Assembly: GCA_944739405.2 (NCBI GenBank)
Contig: OX123182.2
Location: 95,782,051 to 95,846,050 of the forward strand
DNA: 64,000 nt
Reading direction: 5' to 3'
Source of the DNA: Euclidia mi
Lineage: Eukaryota; Arthropoda; Insecta; Lepidoptera; Erebidae
Shown here: positions 12,016 through 22,644 of the stretch, in pieces
Position numbering within the stretch: position 1 is the stretch's first letter
Layout: each line of letters begins with the position of its first letter
Notes under the pieces: generated by a model
Told to the model about the DNA's origin: nothing
Databases searched by the model: none
What the model saw: the letters and a program-made list of their open reading frames with translations, nothing else
Made by a program: the position numbers and the translations under genes

Positions 12016-12591
12016 GAAGAAATAAAAAATAGAAATATTTGACAATATTCCAAATAGTATAAATTGATATATTTTAATGATAAATAGCTAAAACATAACA
12101 TTTTTGTTAAATATTCTCGATCCTTGTTATAGTAATCTTACTACTGGGCGTTCACCTCTTCTCAAGGGTGGAAAGGGTTAGGCCACGTCATAATCCAGGA
12201 CGCTAGCTAAGTGGGGGATAACATACATGTAGGTTTCATGACAATATTTTCGTTCACCGTTGATAAGTAATTTTTTGTCCTTAAAGAATATAAATATTAC
12301 ACCATTTACCCGAATAACTTTTTTACTTGACCGCCTATAAACTTTTATGAATAAACTAGCTGACCCGGCGAACTCCGTAACGCCTTTTTAAGGACAAAGT
12401 TACTAAAGACGTCAGTGCTCAATCTCAGATTTTCAGAGACTATAAGGAAAAATAAACAATCAATAATTTTTAAATATGGAGAAAGGTGACCCAGCAAGAC
12501 TTCTTTTGCCATATTAATTATTTTTAGGAAATTTTTAGGGTAGAAAATAATCATAAGGAGAGTTTCCACCGTAGTCAACAAAAAAGGGGTA

Positions 12592-12993
12592 CATACATAC
12601 ATACATATCGTCACGCCTTTTATCCCCTAAGGGGTAGGCAGAGGTGTATTTCTACACCCACTTTTCGCCAGATATACTTTAGTCCCACGTAATAAGGGGC
12701 GAGCCTATTGCCGTACCGGGCACATTTCCAGACTCCGTGCTGCTACTGAGAATTTCGTGACAGAAAAACCCAATAACACTGCCCGACCCAGGAATTGAAC
12801 CCGGGACCTCCCGATCCCACGCGCACATTTATGCCGCGAGACCAACGAGGCAGTCGTATAGGGTTTGATGTCGAGTTTTCCGTCTCTACGCAAATATGGT
12901 ATTTGCATCGTGTTATCCCTTAGTCGCCTCTTACGACACCCACGGGAAGATAGGGGGTGGTGACACTTGTATTCTATGCCGTCAACCACACAG
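12592..12993 (-). mobile_element. SINE insertion private to copy B, 13-bp TSD
   Basis: The insert is bounded by CAAAAAAGGGGTA at 12579-12591 and 12994-13006. Copy A has a single such site at about 9083, so the empty site is preserved. Read on the minus strand, the insert has CCACCCCCTATCTTCCCGTG and GTGTCGTAAGAGGCGAC in its head, then a B box (the plus strand shows GGAATTGAACCC), and ends in a GTATGTATGTATGTA repeat. A 159-codon minus frame covering this stretch is chance read-through of SINE sequence. Confidence 0.92.
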
Positions 12994-13019
12994 CAAAAAA
13001 GGGGTAGAAAATTAAAAAT

Positions 13020-13245
13020 GTTAACCTTCGTGGTCCAGTGGGGAAACGTATGCGTCTGCTCATCGTGAGGTCCCAGATCGGGCAAAAATTTGAGTTTTTC
13101 CGAATTCGCAATAGTAGCACGTAGTCCGGCATTGTACGATAACGACAATAGGCTCGCCCCTTTTACGTGGAACCTAACATTCATTAGGCGAAATGTGGGT
13201 GTAATAATACACCTCTGCCAATCTCTTCAATACAGGCGCTATGAA
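13020..13245 (+). mobile_element. tRNA-derived SINE inside Helitron (copy B)
   Basis: This is the counterpart of 9106-9330, differing at a few bases (CTCTGCCAATCT in place of CTCAGCCAATCT). It lies immediately downstream of the younger inverted SINE at 12592-12993. Confidence 0.65.
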
Positions 13246-14572
13246 AAGGTACTTACTGTAAGTAGATCTAAAGATATGTATGATTAAATTACTTATATGG
13301 CTATTACAAAAAGCGGTTGATAATAGAAGAGTGAACATTTAGGGTTGTATGTGTTTGTTAATGCTACGTCATAAAAAACTAATAATAACTACGTAATAGA
13401 AATAAAATGTTTTGTCCAAAAATAAAAAATAAAACATATTTTTGGGTTGGACCTGCCTTATTACTTAGGGGCTTAGAAATAGACTACGATTTACAGACCT
13501 GCCGAATATACATATAAAATTTCTTACAAATCGGTTCAGCCGTTTCAGAGGAGTATTGTGACTAACACTGAAATGATTTTCTCTGACACTTGTACACGCC
13601 TGGCGTGTATAACTGATCTAATGATATAATTAAATTACATATAGCCATTAAAAAAGGGGCTTGGTAATAAAAGGGTGAAAATTAACGATTGTATGTATTT
13701 TTTAAAGCCACATCTTACAAAAAAAAAGATACAAAAACAATTAGGTTCGTCACCCTTATAACTTAGGGGTTTAAAACAAAAACTATATGGGCATTAAAAA
13801 TAGAGGTTGGTTATAAAAGTTTGTGTGTGTTTATTATGCCACATTAAAAAAGAAATTGACCAAAAAGAATTTTAGCTTTGGACCACCCTTGTGACTTTAG
13901 GGGTTTGAAAAATAGATTACGACCGATTCTCAGACCCACCTTAAACCCATCAATAAAATTTTATACAAATCGGTCCAGCCTTTTCGGAGGAGTATTGTGA
14001 CTAACACAACGAATTTTCGACACCGGTATGCGCCTGGCGCTGATTACTGATCTAGCGATACTATTAAATTACTAATATGGCTATAAAAATAAAGGAGTTG
14101 GTGATTAAAGGGTGAAAATTAAGGGTTATATGTATTTTTAATGCCACATTACAAAAAAAAACTAAAACAAAATGTCTAAAAATAATATGTAGTTTTTTTG
14201 GGCTGGCCACACTGACGATTTGGGGATTCAAAAAATAGATTACGACCGATGCCCAGGCCTACCGAACATACATTGTATACAAAATTTCATACAAATCGGT
14301 CCAGCCGTTTCGGAGGAGTATTTTAACTAACACTGTGACACGAGAATTTTATATATATACACACAATTAGCCATAGTTACACACAATTAGCCCTCTATCG
14401 AAATGAGTCACGTTTTTCCATAAGTTGCCGCGCTGTTTGGCGAACTTCGAGCTTAATACGAGCAAGTTTGATTGAGATCTGGTCCTTACCCTACCTGAAA
14501 TTTAAACGAGGGACCGGGTAAGTTATGAGGAAACTTTTGAACCGTTCCCAATTTTATAATAATAAAGGATAA

Positions 14573-14821
14573 ATGCCGAAAGACGAGAATACCAGGCGTC
14601 TACGATATGGTTTTATTACCAAATTCAAACTTTTCTATCCGATTAACCCGGAGACGTATCTTCATAATTTGGTACAATTAGATTTCGGAGCGAAACTCGC
14701 TCTCTGTTATATTCCTGATGTTTTGCGTTTATCGGGAAAGCAGAATATAGATCTCGGCACATTGTATTTTCAGCATCAGAATGTGGGAACAATTGCAAGC
14801 ATTTGTGCCCACATTCACTAG
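14573..14821 (+). CDS. unidentified 82-codon ORF (copy B)
   Basis: This is the duplicated counterpart of 10652-10900, same length, open throughout, with three visible residue changes. No function can be assigned. Conservation of the frame is uninformative until synonymous and non-synonymous changes are counted against more copies. Confidence 0.25.
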   Translation: MPKDENTRRLRYGFITKFKLFYPINPETYLHNLVQLDFGAKLALCYIPDVLRLSGKQNIDLGTLYFQHQNVGTIASICAHIH

Positions 14822-14961
14822 GAATATAAATAAAATATGGCTTTTAATTAATCCCGAATTTGAGAGCACACAGTTTACACTCGCTTTCGTACTTTAAAAA
14901 AAGGCAACGAAACAGCCTATGCAACAGCGGTGACTGGATGGTTTATAAACGCTACCGAAAA

Positions 14962-15315
14962 AATCTTTACCCGCGTTTTTCTCAAAATTAGGTTTGACCT
15001 AGTTATTGCACTTTTCGTAAGGATGGCAGAGATATTACCCAGTACTGGGGCTACTGAACACCCTATTGCGACACCATCGATCTGGAGGTAATATTGGCCT
15101 TGGAAGAGGAAGTAGTTGACATCTAAGCAGTGTTTTAATAGATCAATATAGTTGTGAGGCATATCATTGTCACTCAGTTTGTCCCTCACTACGTCTAGAC
15201 TTTCCCTTATTGGAACATTGGTAAAGAGCGACTCAACGTCAAAGCTTACCATTACATCTGCCGGTTCCAGTCGGATGCTTTGAATTTCATCGTCCCCAAG
15301 TCCTCTCCACGGAAC
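14962..15315 (-). pseudogene. Penelope-like element reverse transcriptase fragment
   Basis: The minus frame (open 14917-15372) contains VMVSFDVESLFTNVPI, then CLDVNYFLFQGQYY and GVAIGCSVAPVLGNI. These are the conserved early motifs of Penelope-like reverse transcriptases; the family normally has GVAMGSPxSPV at the last position. The catalytic YVDD block and the GIY-YIG endonuclease are missing. The left end abuts the tandem duplication (14961), and upstream of about 15315 the frame runs into sequence that reads as Penelope C-terminus on the other strand. It is a defective, rearranged copy. Confidence 0.85.
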
Positions 15316-15317
15316 AC

Positions 15318-15430
15318 GGAACGCCACTTTTACCCAAGAGTTGTGCGTGAAGCGATCGAAATCAGAAAACATAAAAATTTCAATCGGGAAGAGGGCTTCA
15401 AATTGTCGTCGGCGTAGAATCCAGTGATTC
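15318..15430 (+). pseudogene. Penelope-like ORF C-terminal end
   Basis: The plus strand reads FYPRVVREAIEIRKH then NFNREEGFKLSSA and a stop. This matches the extreme C-terminal segment that follows the GIY-YIG domain of Penelope-like proteins. It continues into a 3' region containing CAGCTTGCGACCACGGGGCG and CTCGAAACGTC, typical of Penelope ends. It lies head-to-head with the RT fragment on the minus strand. Confidence 0.75.
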
Positions 15431-15640
15431 GACTAACAATACCCCACTTTAATGCGCAGTCGGCGAATGTTCAATACACAGATACGGTTAGTGTGTTTTG
15501 CGTCGGTACTTCGAAAATAAACGACCCGGGGGTAGAAATGGATGCTTCTACCTTGCACTCGGAGACGTGACACCGCTACACCAGTCAGCTTGCGACCACG
15601 GGGCGTGCAACCGTCTCGAAACGTCAAGCAAAATAAGGTA
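15431..15640 (+). repeat. Penelope-like untranslated region
   Basis: This continues directly from the C-terminal fragment and carries GAAACGTCAAGCAAAATAAG at its end, a feature of Penelope-like terminal regions. The short frames in it on either strand have no separate support. Confidence 0.45.
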
Positions 15641-15689
15641 TGTAAATACCTAATGCATGTTCGCGTTAATTCCCTAGAGTATATATATA

Positions 15690-16010
15690 TTCTTGAAGTT
15701 GATATAGATACTTTAAAAACTGTATATTACGCTATAGAGGAGTCAAGATTAAGATACAGTATACGACTTTGGGGAAATAGTTTCAGATACAATAGGGACT
15801 GAGCTATAGTATAAATTACTACAAAAAGGGCAATCAGAACTATGATCCAAATTACCCAAAGCGAATCGTGTAGGTAACACTTTCAAAGTCTTTCTTTACT
15901 AACAGTGCCTTGTATATATATTAACAAGTTTGAGCTATTTGTCAAAATACATCAATGAGTATTCTACCGTGAAAAGAGTGAATGTTTTGCCATCTGATTC
16001 CAGGGATAGA
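15690..16010 (+). pseudogene. LINE RT C-terminal remnant, multiply broken
   Basis: Plus-strand reading gives TVYYAIEESRLRYSIRLWGN, then in other frames KRAIRTMIQITQSESCR and LLTVPCIYI. This order is the C-terminal part of a Jockey/R1-like non-LTR reverse transcriptase (LRYGIxLWGN, xKRAxR, then LTxPCxYI). At least two stops and frame changes separate the pieces. It is 5'-truncated and dead. Confidence 0.7.
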
Positions 16011-16585
16011 AGTCAGAAAATATTACTCAAAGGAGACAGTGAAAGTGGCACACTTAACGATAGCGGTACTGTTGCTACTAGTTCTTACGTCGGATGTCTC
16101 AACGTACTCTTCTATCCAATTTAAAAAGTACTTATTTCAGTCCTCTTTGGTTTTAGACAGCTTTAAGAGACCTTTTAGGTTTCTTTATATCAAAACCTGT
16201 CACTGTCTTTATATGAGTATTTTGTTGTAATCCACCCATCTGCTTACCTGTCTTTTCGAAGCCTTGTACTTAGGATAGCTTGAAGATATCAATTTGAAAG
16301 TAAGTTCATCTTTCAATCTCCTCATACTTTATGTCAGAACTTTTTTCATGAACTGATCAAGACAGTTATTTTCTTCATAATGCATTAAAATATGATCAAC
16401 AAAGTTTTAATATGAAAAATATATAGTCATCAATTCGTTACTGATTCTAGATTTTGCCCTGTTTGTATGATCAAAAATATCCATCATCAGTTTTATGAAC
16501 ATTTAAAAAGGAACTGAATTAACTTCTTCTTTTCGACTACTATCATAAAGGTAAAATTAAACGTAGATTTACAATGGTATTATAT
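16011..16585. other. no supported gene
   Basis: A short frame at 15982-16230 contains a hydrophobic run (VAHLTIAVLLLLVLT) that resembles a signal peptide. There is no clear start context, splice site or homology, so no gene is called. The remainder is AT-rich and unrecognised. Confidence 0.35.
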
Positions 16586-16587
16586 CT

Positions 16588-16863
16588 GACGGCCGGTTGG
16601 CGTAGCGGGAGTGTAAGCGACTGCAACGTCTAAGGTCGCGGGTACGATTCCCGCTCAAGTCAAACATTTTTGTGCATGAACATGGATTTTTAACTTGGTC
16701 TGGGTGTTTCTATATATAATATGTATGTATTTACAAAAAAAAGTATATATGTATGTTTATCCATTATCTAGTACCCATAGTACAAGCTCTGCTTAGTTTG
16801 GGACTAGATGGTGTTGTGTGAATGTGTTAGAATATTATTATTATTAAATTATTATTATTATAA
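16588..16863 (+). mobile_element. tRNA-derived SINE (Metulj/Bm1-like)
   Basis: GGCCGGTTGGCGTAGCGGG is a tRNA head with A box, and GGGTACGATTCCCGC at about 16639-16653 is the B box. The body contains CTAGTACCCATAGTACAAGC and TTTGGGACTAGATGG, characteristic of a widespread lepidopteran SINE lineage, and the 3' end is an ATT microsatellite. It is not a tRNA gene: the cloverleaf acceptor pairing and discriminator end are missing and SINE body follows directly. Confidence 0.85.
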
Positions 16864-16864
16864 G

Positions 16865-17637
16865 CTATGTTGTTATCAGCTCCTCACTCTCATATAAACC
16901 TTTAGCCCATCCTACGAGAAACTATATTATTATTATAACGTCTATAATCTATAGACTATTATAGAACGTTTCACCCCAAATACTTGTCCCTTTGCCAAAA
17001 TATATAGCATACTACTGCTTTATTAGCTTGCTAACTGCATATAAATACTATGTCTATTACATTGGTTCTACGCAGTTTCCCGTTTCAGATCTTATCGCTT
17101 CGAGAATAGTCTTTATTGTAAGCTTTTTTCCATTTATCAGTGGAAGCAACCGTTGTAACTTGTACAGGATCGTATCGAAAATAGGACTAAATCGAAAACG
17201 TACTTAATAAATATAAATTACTTCCAACATCCCATTCCACGGCTTACTCGTACAAATCCGCCTTTATAAATGTTGCGGCTAATCTACTCTTGCTGTTGCA
17301 CGTTTACGAGAATCTTAGGCTTTAATTGGAAATATATTTGCATTTTCTTTTATTGCTTTATTAAATATGCTCGTTTATTACAACACATAATAACGCCTTT
17401 AGCTAATCGTATTGCTATACAATACCTATCTCAGTGTTCTAACACTCTAAGAATTATTACAAAATGGGACTTAATAGCACGTCACCTGATTTAGTCCATA
17501 TTTTTTATATTCCAACAAATTTTCGAGCACCGTCAGAAAGTGGGTGAACTAACATCCGACCTAATCTACGTAAGTAAATAATTGTGAAGGTATCCATTTA
17601 CAACTAGCTGTGATCCACAATCACAAATAATAATCAC
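16865..17637. other. no recognisable gene
   Basis: AT-rich sequence with short hydrophobic frames (16992-17207 and 17270-17494) that look like chance translations. No repeats or RNA genes recognised. Confidence 0.4.
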
Positions 17638-17935
17638 TGGCAACGATAGCCTAGAGGACGGACTAACAGGCTGCTACTCAGAGGATCCCGTATTCTAATC
17701 CACGGCGCGCACCACTGACTTTTAGATGTGCCTGTTAAAAAGTAATTTTTCGCCCACGAAAACACCGCGAGGAAACCTGCATGTCTGAAAGTTGTCCATA
17801 ATATTCCCGGAAGACATTGTGCAGTAGACCAACCCGCACTTGGTTAGCGCGGGGGACTATGCTGGAGCCGATCTCATGATTAGAAGAGTTTAGGCCTTGG
17901 CCAGATTATTATTAAGGCTGTTGGTGATAATTAAA
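17638..17935 (+). mobile_element. tRNA-derived SINE
   Basis: It starts with ACGATAGCCTAGAGGACGG (A-box-like) and a decayed B box (CGTATTCTAATCC), followed by CGCGAGGAAACCTGCATGTC and TAGCGCGGGGGACTATG. It ends in GGTGATAATTA. It is a longer version of the fragment at 3919-4057. No clear target duplication is visible. Confidence 0.75.
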
Positions 17936-17967
17936 TAGCAACCTGTTATTATAATTTATTATTTATA

Positions 17968-18108
17968 TATAAGGTTGCCTGGAAGAGATCGCACTTTGCG
18001 ATAAGGCCGCCTTTGTGCATTTACTATTTGTATACCAATTACCTACATTTTAAGCTATTGTACCAACTGTATTTGCACAATAAAGATTTATCTATCTATC
18101 TATCTATT
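17968..18108 (+). mobile_element. LINE 3' untranslated end with (ATCT)n tail
   Basis: GGTTGCCTGGAAGAGATCGC and GATAAGGCCGCCTTTGTGC followed by CAATAAAGATTT and a short ATCT microsatellite form the standard 3' end of a lepidopteran LINE family that ends in tetranucleotide repeats. No coding sequence precedes it, so it is a strongly 5'-truncated copy. Confidence 0.75.
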
Positions 18109-18109
18109 A

Positions 18110-19061
18110 TAATTCAAACCTTACAGAGTAACAATAAGATGTTATGATCGTATAAGTCGAAGTACAATATTTAAAGTCTCTCAACCAATGTTCGCTTTTT
18201 CGCAGGTAATAACAAGCCGTAAATAAACAACAGAATACTAAAGCACGGTTACTAAAGCAGCAGAGCTCTGATACAGATATATGCTAAGTACCTGGATCTA
18301 AAACGCCTACTTAAACCGGCATTATACGGATTCCTTTACGCACGCCTAAGAATTTTTTACCAACCTTCTGTTAGAAACGCATCGAGAGCACACACAACCA
18401 TATTAACAAGACCTCTATTCACTTATCAATCTAATGACATTACATCGAATACGTTCAGATTCGAATGGGGTGTAAGTGTCACAGTATAATGGTTGGTACG
18501 CACTTGTTTAGTAATCCTTGATAAATTGAAACGTAGAAGATCAACGAGTTAGCCCACTTAACGGAAGGTTAAATTATTCGACTATTAAACATCTGATTCT
18601 ATTAATTACAATTCGGCTTACGTACTTGAGTTCATTATTGTAATTACCGTTCAGTTAATTATCAAGTTTATTTATTGTAATAATGGCTACCTTTAAGTAA
18701 TTAATAACACAAAGAATTTTTATTTCATTCGCCGAATATTAAGAAATCAGTGGTTTTAGGAAGATGGATTTAAAGTTTGATAGAAGTTTAAAAGTATCCC
18801 ATACCGTACTGAACATACATGAGCATGAGTGGCATAAATGAGCAAGAAAAATCGGCAAGATAACTGCTGATTACAAAGTTTCATTCAAATGTGTTCAGTA
18901 GTTTTTGCGTGAAAGTAAGGAAAATCCATACAAGCTCAACCATTATGGAAAATACTCAATATAAATATTTAGAAACCATGACACGTTTGCATCTCATATA
19001 CACCACTATTTTTTAATTAGTACAAAAAATTGAACAGGGCACTAAGTATCTTTAACTGATC
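18110..19061. other. no recognisable gene
   Basis: AT-rich unique-looking sequence with no long frame; the left flank of the gypsy insertion. Confidence 0.4.
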
Positions 19062-19065
19062 ATAT

Positions 19066-19513
19066 TGTTACGAGCTGGGGCTCAGTGATAAATTAAATAC
19101 ACTATGCCACGAAAACTGCATTTTATTTAACACACAAGAACACTTATACACACTTAATTCTCAACACTAATAAAAACAGACTTATTTCACACAACTAGAA
19201 ACACCACTAAACACTTCCGACTTACTTAAACTTCGCTTGTTTATCGCTTTCGATTATTCTAATGAACTGTGTGAACTCGCTCGTCCGCGCGGTATTTATA
19301 CCGGCCGGAACACATAACTAGTCTGTTTGAGACGCATCACGAAAGTTCTGGTAGCTTGCGGTCGTTCTAGACTTGAGGTATTGTTCTATTTACAGCAACG
19401 CCATCTATTAGAGGATAGATGAAACAGCTTTAAACCACCGATACCTCTAATCTCATCTAGTTCTCCCATTCACCGATAGATGGCGTTATTTTCAATTATT
19501 GCCATTCGTAACA
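19066..19513 (-). repeat. 3' LTR of gypsy element 1
   Basis: This is the left-hand LTR, the 3' LTR in element orientation. It is 448 bp long and starts and ends with the TG...CA dinucleotides (TGTTACG ... GTAACA). It contains GCGGTATTTATACCGGCCGG, a palindromic TATA-like promoter region. It differs from the partner LTR at roughly twelve sites, including GGCTCAG against GGTTCAG. Confidence 0.92.
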
Positions 19514-19526
19514 CTGCCTCCCTCTT
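19514..19526 (-). other. polypurine tract of gypsy element 1
   Basis: On the minus strand AAGAGGGAGGCAG lies immediately before the 3' LTR, the expected place and composition for the primer of plus-strand DNA synthesis. It overlaps the last codons of the integrase frame. Confidence 0.75.
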
Positions 19527-20949
19527 AAACGTGTTCGTCTCGAAAATCGTTGGACCCATAGTAACGAGCCGACCGGTCCACATGAACTATCTTCGGTGCA
19601 CCTCGCGACCCCTTCTGGATTCGATAGGTGACGTCGTTCATCCTGGTAACTATGTGATATGGCCCGTCCCATCTGGCTTGTAACTTAGGCGATTTACCTT
19701 TGCTTCGTACTGGGTTATGAAGCCACACCAATGATCCCTCGTCGAAGCCTTTGTTGTTCGCCTTCCGATTGTAGCGAGTCTTCATCTTCTCAGACATCTG
19801 TTGTCCTGACTCCCTGATGTGCTCGTATACGTCGTTCATCTTGTTGCGTAGCTCGGTCGCGTAATCCGTTATATTGCGTGGAGATTCTGGTGGATTACCG
19901 GTGATAAGGTCTGCAGGTAAACGTAGCTCTCTACCGAAATTGGCAAAAGCTGGTGTTACTCCTGTAGTTTCGTGGACCGCACTGCGATATGACAGGAGAA
20001 ATGGTTGAATGTGCTTGTCCCAATCTCTTTGTTTGCTCTCCACGACCTTCGCCAGGTACCTTTCCAGTGATTGGTGAAACAGTTCAACCATGCCAGCTGA
20101 TTGCGGATGATAAGCCGTGGTCCTGGTTTTATGTGCACCCATTACGCGACAAGTCTCCTTGAACACCTCAGATTAGAAGTTCCGGCCTTGATCGCTGTGG
20201 ATTGCCAAGGGCACCCCGAACCGACAAAAGACTTCATGCACCAGCTTATCGGCCACTGTGGTAGCTTCTTGATTTGGGATTGCAAACACTTCAGACCACT
20301 TCGTGAAGTAATCCATGACAACCAAGAAGTATTTGTTGCCGTCCTGGCTCTCAGGAAATGGTCCAGCGACATCCAATGCTATGCGCTCCCATGGAGCTCC
20401 TACATTGTACACCTTCAATGCACCTCTGCTACGAGTGTGTGGCCCCTTCATAGCCGCACAACTTGTGCATTTGCGGCACCAATTCTCGACGTCATCCCGA
20501 CAGTGGAGCCAATAAAACCGCTCTCGGATCTTAGTAAGCCTCTTCTTAACTCCCATGTGACCTCCCGAAGCACCATTGTGATAGAGCTGCAAGACTTCTG
20601 GCACCTCAGTTTTAGGCACTACCATTTGCAAATGGCACTAGTTACCGCGAACGTTTTCCCATTTGCGGCACAGAACTCCATCCTGGACAACCAAGCTTTC
20701 CTACTGTGCCCAATAACCTTTGGTGATAGGGCTCATTGCAGCGACATCACTCCTTTTGGGCCTAGGAGCACCTGATTTCTTCCATTCGAGTATCGGCTGT
20801 ACATCCTTGTCATCTTGCTGAGCACTATGCAAAGCTTCTTTCCATCCGTCGCTCAGATCCGTCTTCAAGATTCTCACTAGCGCTGCCGGCTTCGCTTCCT
20901 GTCTTGCACACTGTTTGCGTTGGTCGGGATAAGGCCTACGCGTCAGAGT
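19525..20949 (-). pseudogene. gypsy element 1 integrase, with stops
   Basis: Reading the minus strand, the zinc-binding part shows YHNGASGGHMG and CRKCTSC (HHCC). The core has ALDVAGPFP, then HSDQGRNF, then HPQSAGMVELF, giving the D, D and E of the integrase triad. Stops interrupt the frame after KGYWAQ (about 20701), before CHLQMVVPK and after QGRNF (about 20170). A C-terminal part with LVWLHNPVR and YHIVTRMNDVTYRI completes the protein to the stop at 19525. The catalytic residues are present but the frame cannot be read through, so no active protein is expected. Confidence 0.88.
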
Positions 20950-22164
20950 ATCTGTGCTACGTTGCTCTTGCCGCCAGACAGGTACGTCAGGTGAGCTCTT
21001 TGGTGCAGAAAGGTTTCCACCAAATTTCTTTCGCTTCGGGCAGCTCAAGCGGATATGGTCTCTTTCCCCGCAGTTGTAGCACCGAGGTGACGATACAACT
21101 TCCCTAATGCGGTGACCTCGATCGTCGCGTCGCACTGCTTCCACCTCCAGAGTGTGGGCCAAGGCGTCCTTGAGGTCCTTGAAGTGCCCAAGCCTCACTG
21201 CTGCTCTTACCTCCAGGTCCCGGATCCCATCCGTAAACGCCTGTACGAGGTTCCCGTCAATAAGCGCAGGCGACGACTGGTATGCCTTCCTGACCAGCTT
21301 TTCCACCTCTAGACCCCACTGCTGCAGAGTTTCCCCGGTGCGTTGCGTCCTGTCCTTCAGCTGAGCACGATATACATGTTCGAGGTGCTCGTCTCCGTAC
21401 CTCACCTCCAGCGCCTCCAGAAGCTTCTCGTAGGTGACGTCTTGTTCGAGTGCCTCCAACACTGTTAAGGCCCGGTCGCGAAGGCCCAAGGTTAGGGCAG
21501 TTAAGGCCTGTTCTTTATTCCACCCATTTGATCACATCACAGCCTCGAACTGGATCTTATATGCTGACCATGATGACTAGCCATCAAATGGTGGAACCTT
21601 AAATCCACGAGGTGAGGGCGCTACAGCCGCTGGTGTCACTTCGAGCACACGCAACTTCTTCTCCACTGCAGCAACACAGGTCTCGTGGTGGTCGTGTATA
21701 CGCTTCTCTATAAAGGCGACTCGAGTCTCAAGCTTGTCATGTACTTGCATCTCTACGTCGCTGATACGGGCCTCGTGCTGCTGAATTTCCTCCTTGACCG
21801 CCTTCAAGTCCTTCCCTACAGCGGCGCTGAGGTCCTTCATAAGCACCACCTGCTCTTCTACGCGGCGCGCGTGCTCCTCCTTGTCGCGCTGAAGCTGTTC
21901 CTCCAGGCGGCGCGCGTGCTCCTCTTGACGGCGAGCATGCTCCTCTTGACGGCGGGCCTGCTCCTGCATGAACGCCATCAGAGCCGCGATGTCGGGCACC
22001 GTCTCGGAGTGTGTGGCGCTTGCAGGCTCCACTGCAGCCGCGGAGTCGCCTGGTCCACCAGACGATGAAGAAGGAACGTCTCCGAAGCGTCTCTGGTCCA
22101 GGTCTTGCTGGCGCTGGTTCCTGGTACGCACTCCTTCAGTTTCTTCTTTCGGCATAACCGGCAT
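20950..22164 (-). pseudogene. gypsy element 1 gag, broken
   Basis: The frame starts at MPVMPKEETEG (22164) and contains a coiled-coil-like tract of repeated ARRQEEHARR units around residues 70-105. A stop falls after VPPFDG (21577), with a second stop about 45 bases on. The frame then continues from 21489 through a retrotransposon gag domain (LEALEQDVTYEKLLEALEVR) to a zinc knuckle CYNCGERDHIRLSC (CX2CX4HX4C) and a basic tail. Near 20950 it passes directly into pre-integrase sequence (DTLTRRPYPDQRKQCARQ), marking the internal deletion of protease, RT and RNase H. Confidence 0.88.
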
Positions 22165-22175
22165 AATTTACCCCT

Positions 22176-22192
22176 TTCTTCTGACACCAATT
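22176..22192 (-). other. primer binding site candidate of gypsy element 1
   Basis: Immediately downstream of the 5' LTR the minus strand reads ATTGGTGTCAGAAGAAAGG. TGGTGTCAGAAG resembles tRNA-3'-end-complementary sites of insect gypsy elements. The tRNA species is not assigned. Confidence 0.6.
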
Positions 22193-22640
22193 TGTTACGA
22201 GCTGGGGTTCAGTGATAAATTAAATACACTATGCCACGAAAACTGCATTTTATTTAACACACAACAACACTTATACACACTTAATTCTCACCACTAATAA
22301 AAACACACTTATTTCACACAACTAGAAACACCACTAAATACTTCCGACTTAATTAAACTTCGCTTGTTTATCGCTTTCGATTAATCTAATGAACTGTGTG
22401 AACTCGCTCGTCCGCGCGGTATTTATACCGGCCGGTACACATAACTAGTCTGTTTGAGACGCATCACGAAAGTTCTGGTAGCTTGCGGTCGTTCTAGACT
22501 TGAGGTATTGTTCTATTTACAGCAACGCCATCTATTAGAGGATTGATGAAACAGCTTTAAACCACCGATAAATCTAATCTCATCTAGTTCTCCCATTCAG
22601 CGATAGATGGCGTTATTTTCAATTATTGCCATTCGTAACA
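22193..22640 (-). repeat. 5' LTR of gypsy element 1
   Basis: This is the right-hand LTR and the 5' LTR in element orientation. It is 448 bp with the same termini as 19066-19513 and is followed by the ATAT target duplication. Confidence 0.92.
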
Positions 22641-22644
22641 ATAT

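Larger units (their letters stand above)
12356..14361 (-). mobile_element. Helitron-like non-autonomous element (copy B)
   Basis: This is the duplicated counterpart of the element at 8861-10440, with the same CTAG end (12356) and the same repeated CGGTCCAGCC blocks. It is longer because a second SINE inserted at 12592-12993. Confidence 0.65.
7577..14961. repeat. direct tandem duplication, two 3.5-3.9 kb copies
   Basis: Copy A runs from 7577 to about 11050 and copy B from 11057 to about 14961. Both start at TCCAAGGCGTGTTAGTCTAG and end at GCTACCGAAAA. The offset is 3,480 at the start and 3,495 after a 15-base difference near 7590/11075. It rises to 3,911 after a SINE insertion in copy B, and is 3,921 at the shared 82-codon ORF. 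Apart from these, the copies differ only by scattered substitutions and short indels. Copy A is separated from copy B by only about six bases. Confidence 0.92.
19066..22640 (-). mobile_element. Ty3/gypsy retrotransposon, internally deleted
   Basis: The element is bounded by two 448-bp LTRs beginning TGTTACGAGCTGGGG and ending CATTCGTAACA, with ATAT target duplications at 19062-19065 and 22641-22644. Coding runs on the minus strand: gag with a CCHC knuckle, then integrase. Protease, reverse transcriptase and RNase H are absent, removed by a deletion that fuses gag to the pre-integrase region near 20950. The whole insertion is 3,575 bp. By eye the LTRs differ at about a dozen positions, implying moderate age. 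It could move only with proteins supplied in trans. Confidence 0.93.

Noticed and set aside
12705..13184. 159-codon minus-strand ORF as a gene
   Set aside because: It spans an inserted SINE, its target duplication and an older SINE. No protein motif.
15982..16230. secreted protein first exon with signal peptide
   Set aside because: A hydrophobic run is present, but there is no supporting start context, splice site or homology, and the region is LINE debris.
16591..16663. tRNA gene
   Set aside because: A and B boxes are present, but the acceptor stem does not pair and SINE body follows. It is a SINE head.
18087..18107. ATCT microsatellite as a separate feature
   Set aside because: It is the normal 3' tail of the LINE end at 17968-18108.
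20101..20775. 224-codon plus-strand ORF
   Set aside because: Antisense shadow of the gypsy integrase region.
21685..22297. plus-strand frames over gypsy gag
   Set aside because: Antisense of the repeated EEHARR coiled-coil coding tract.
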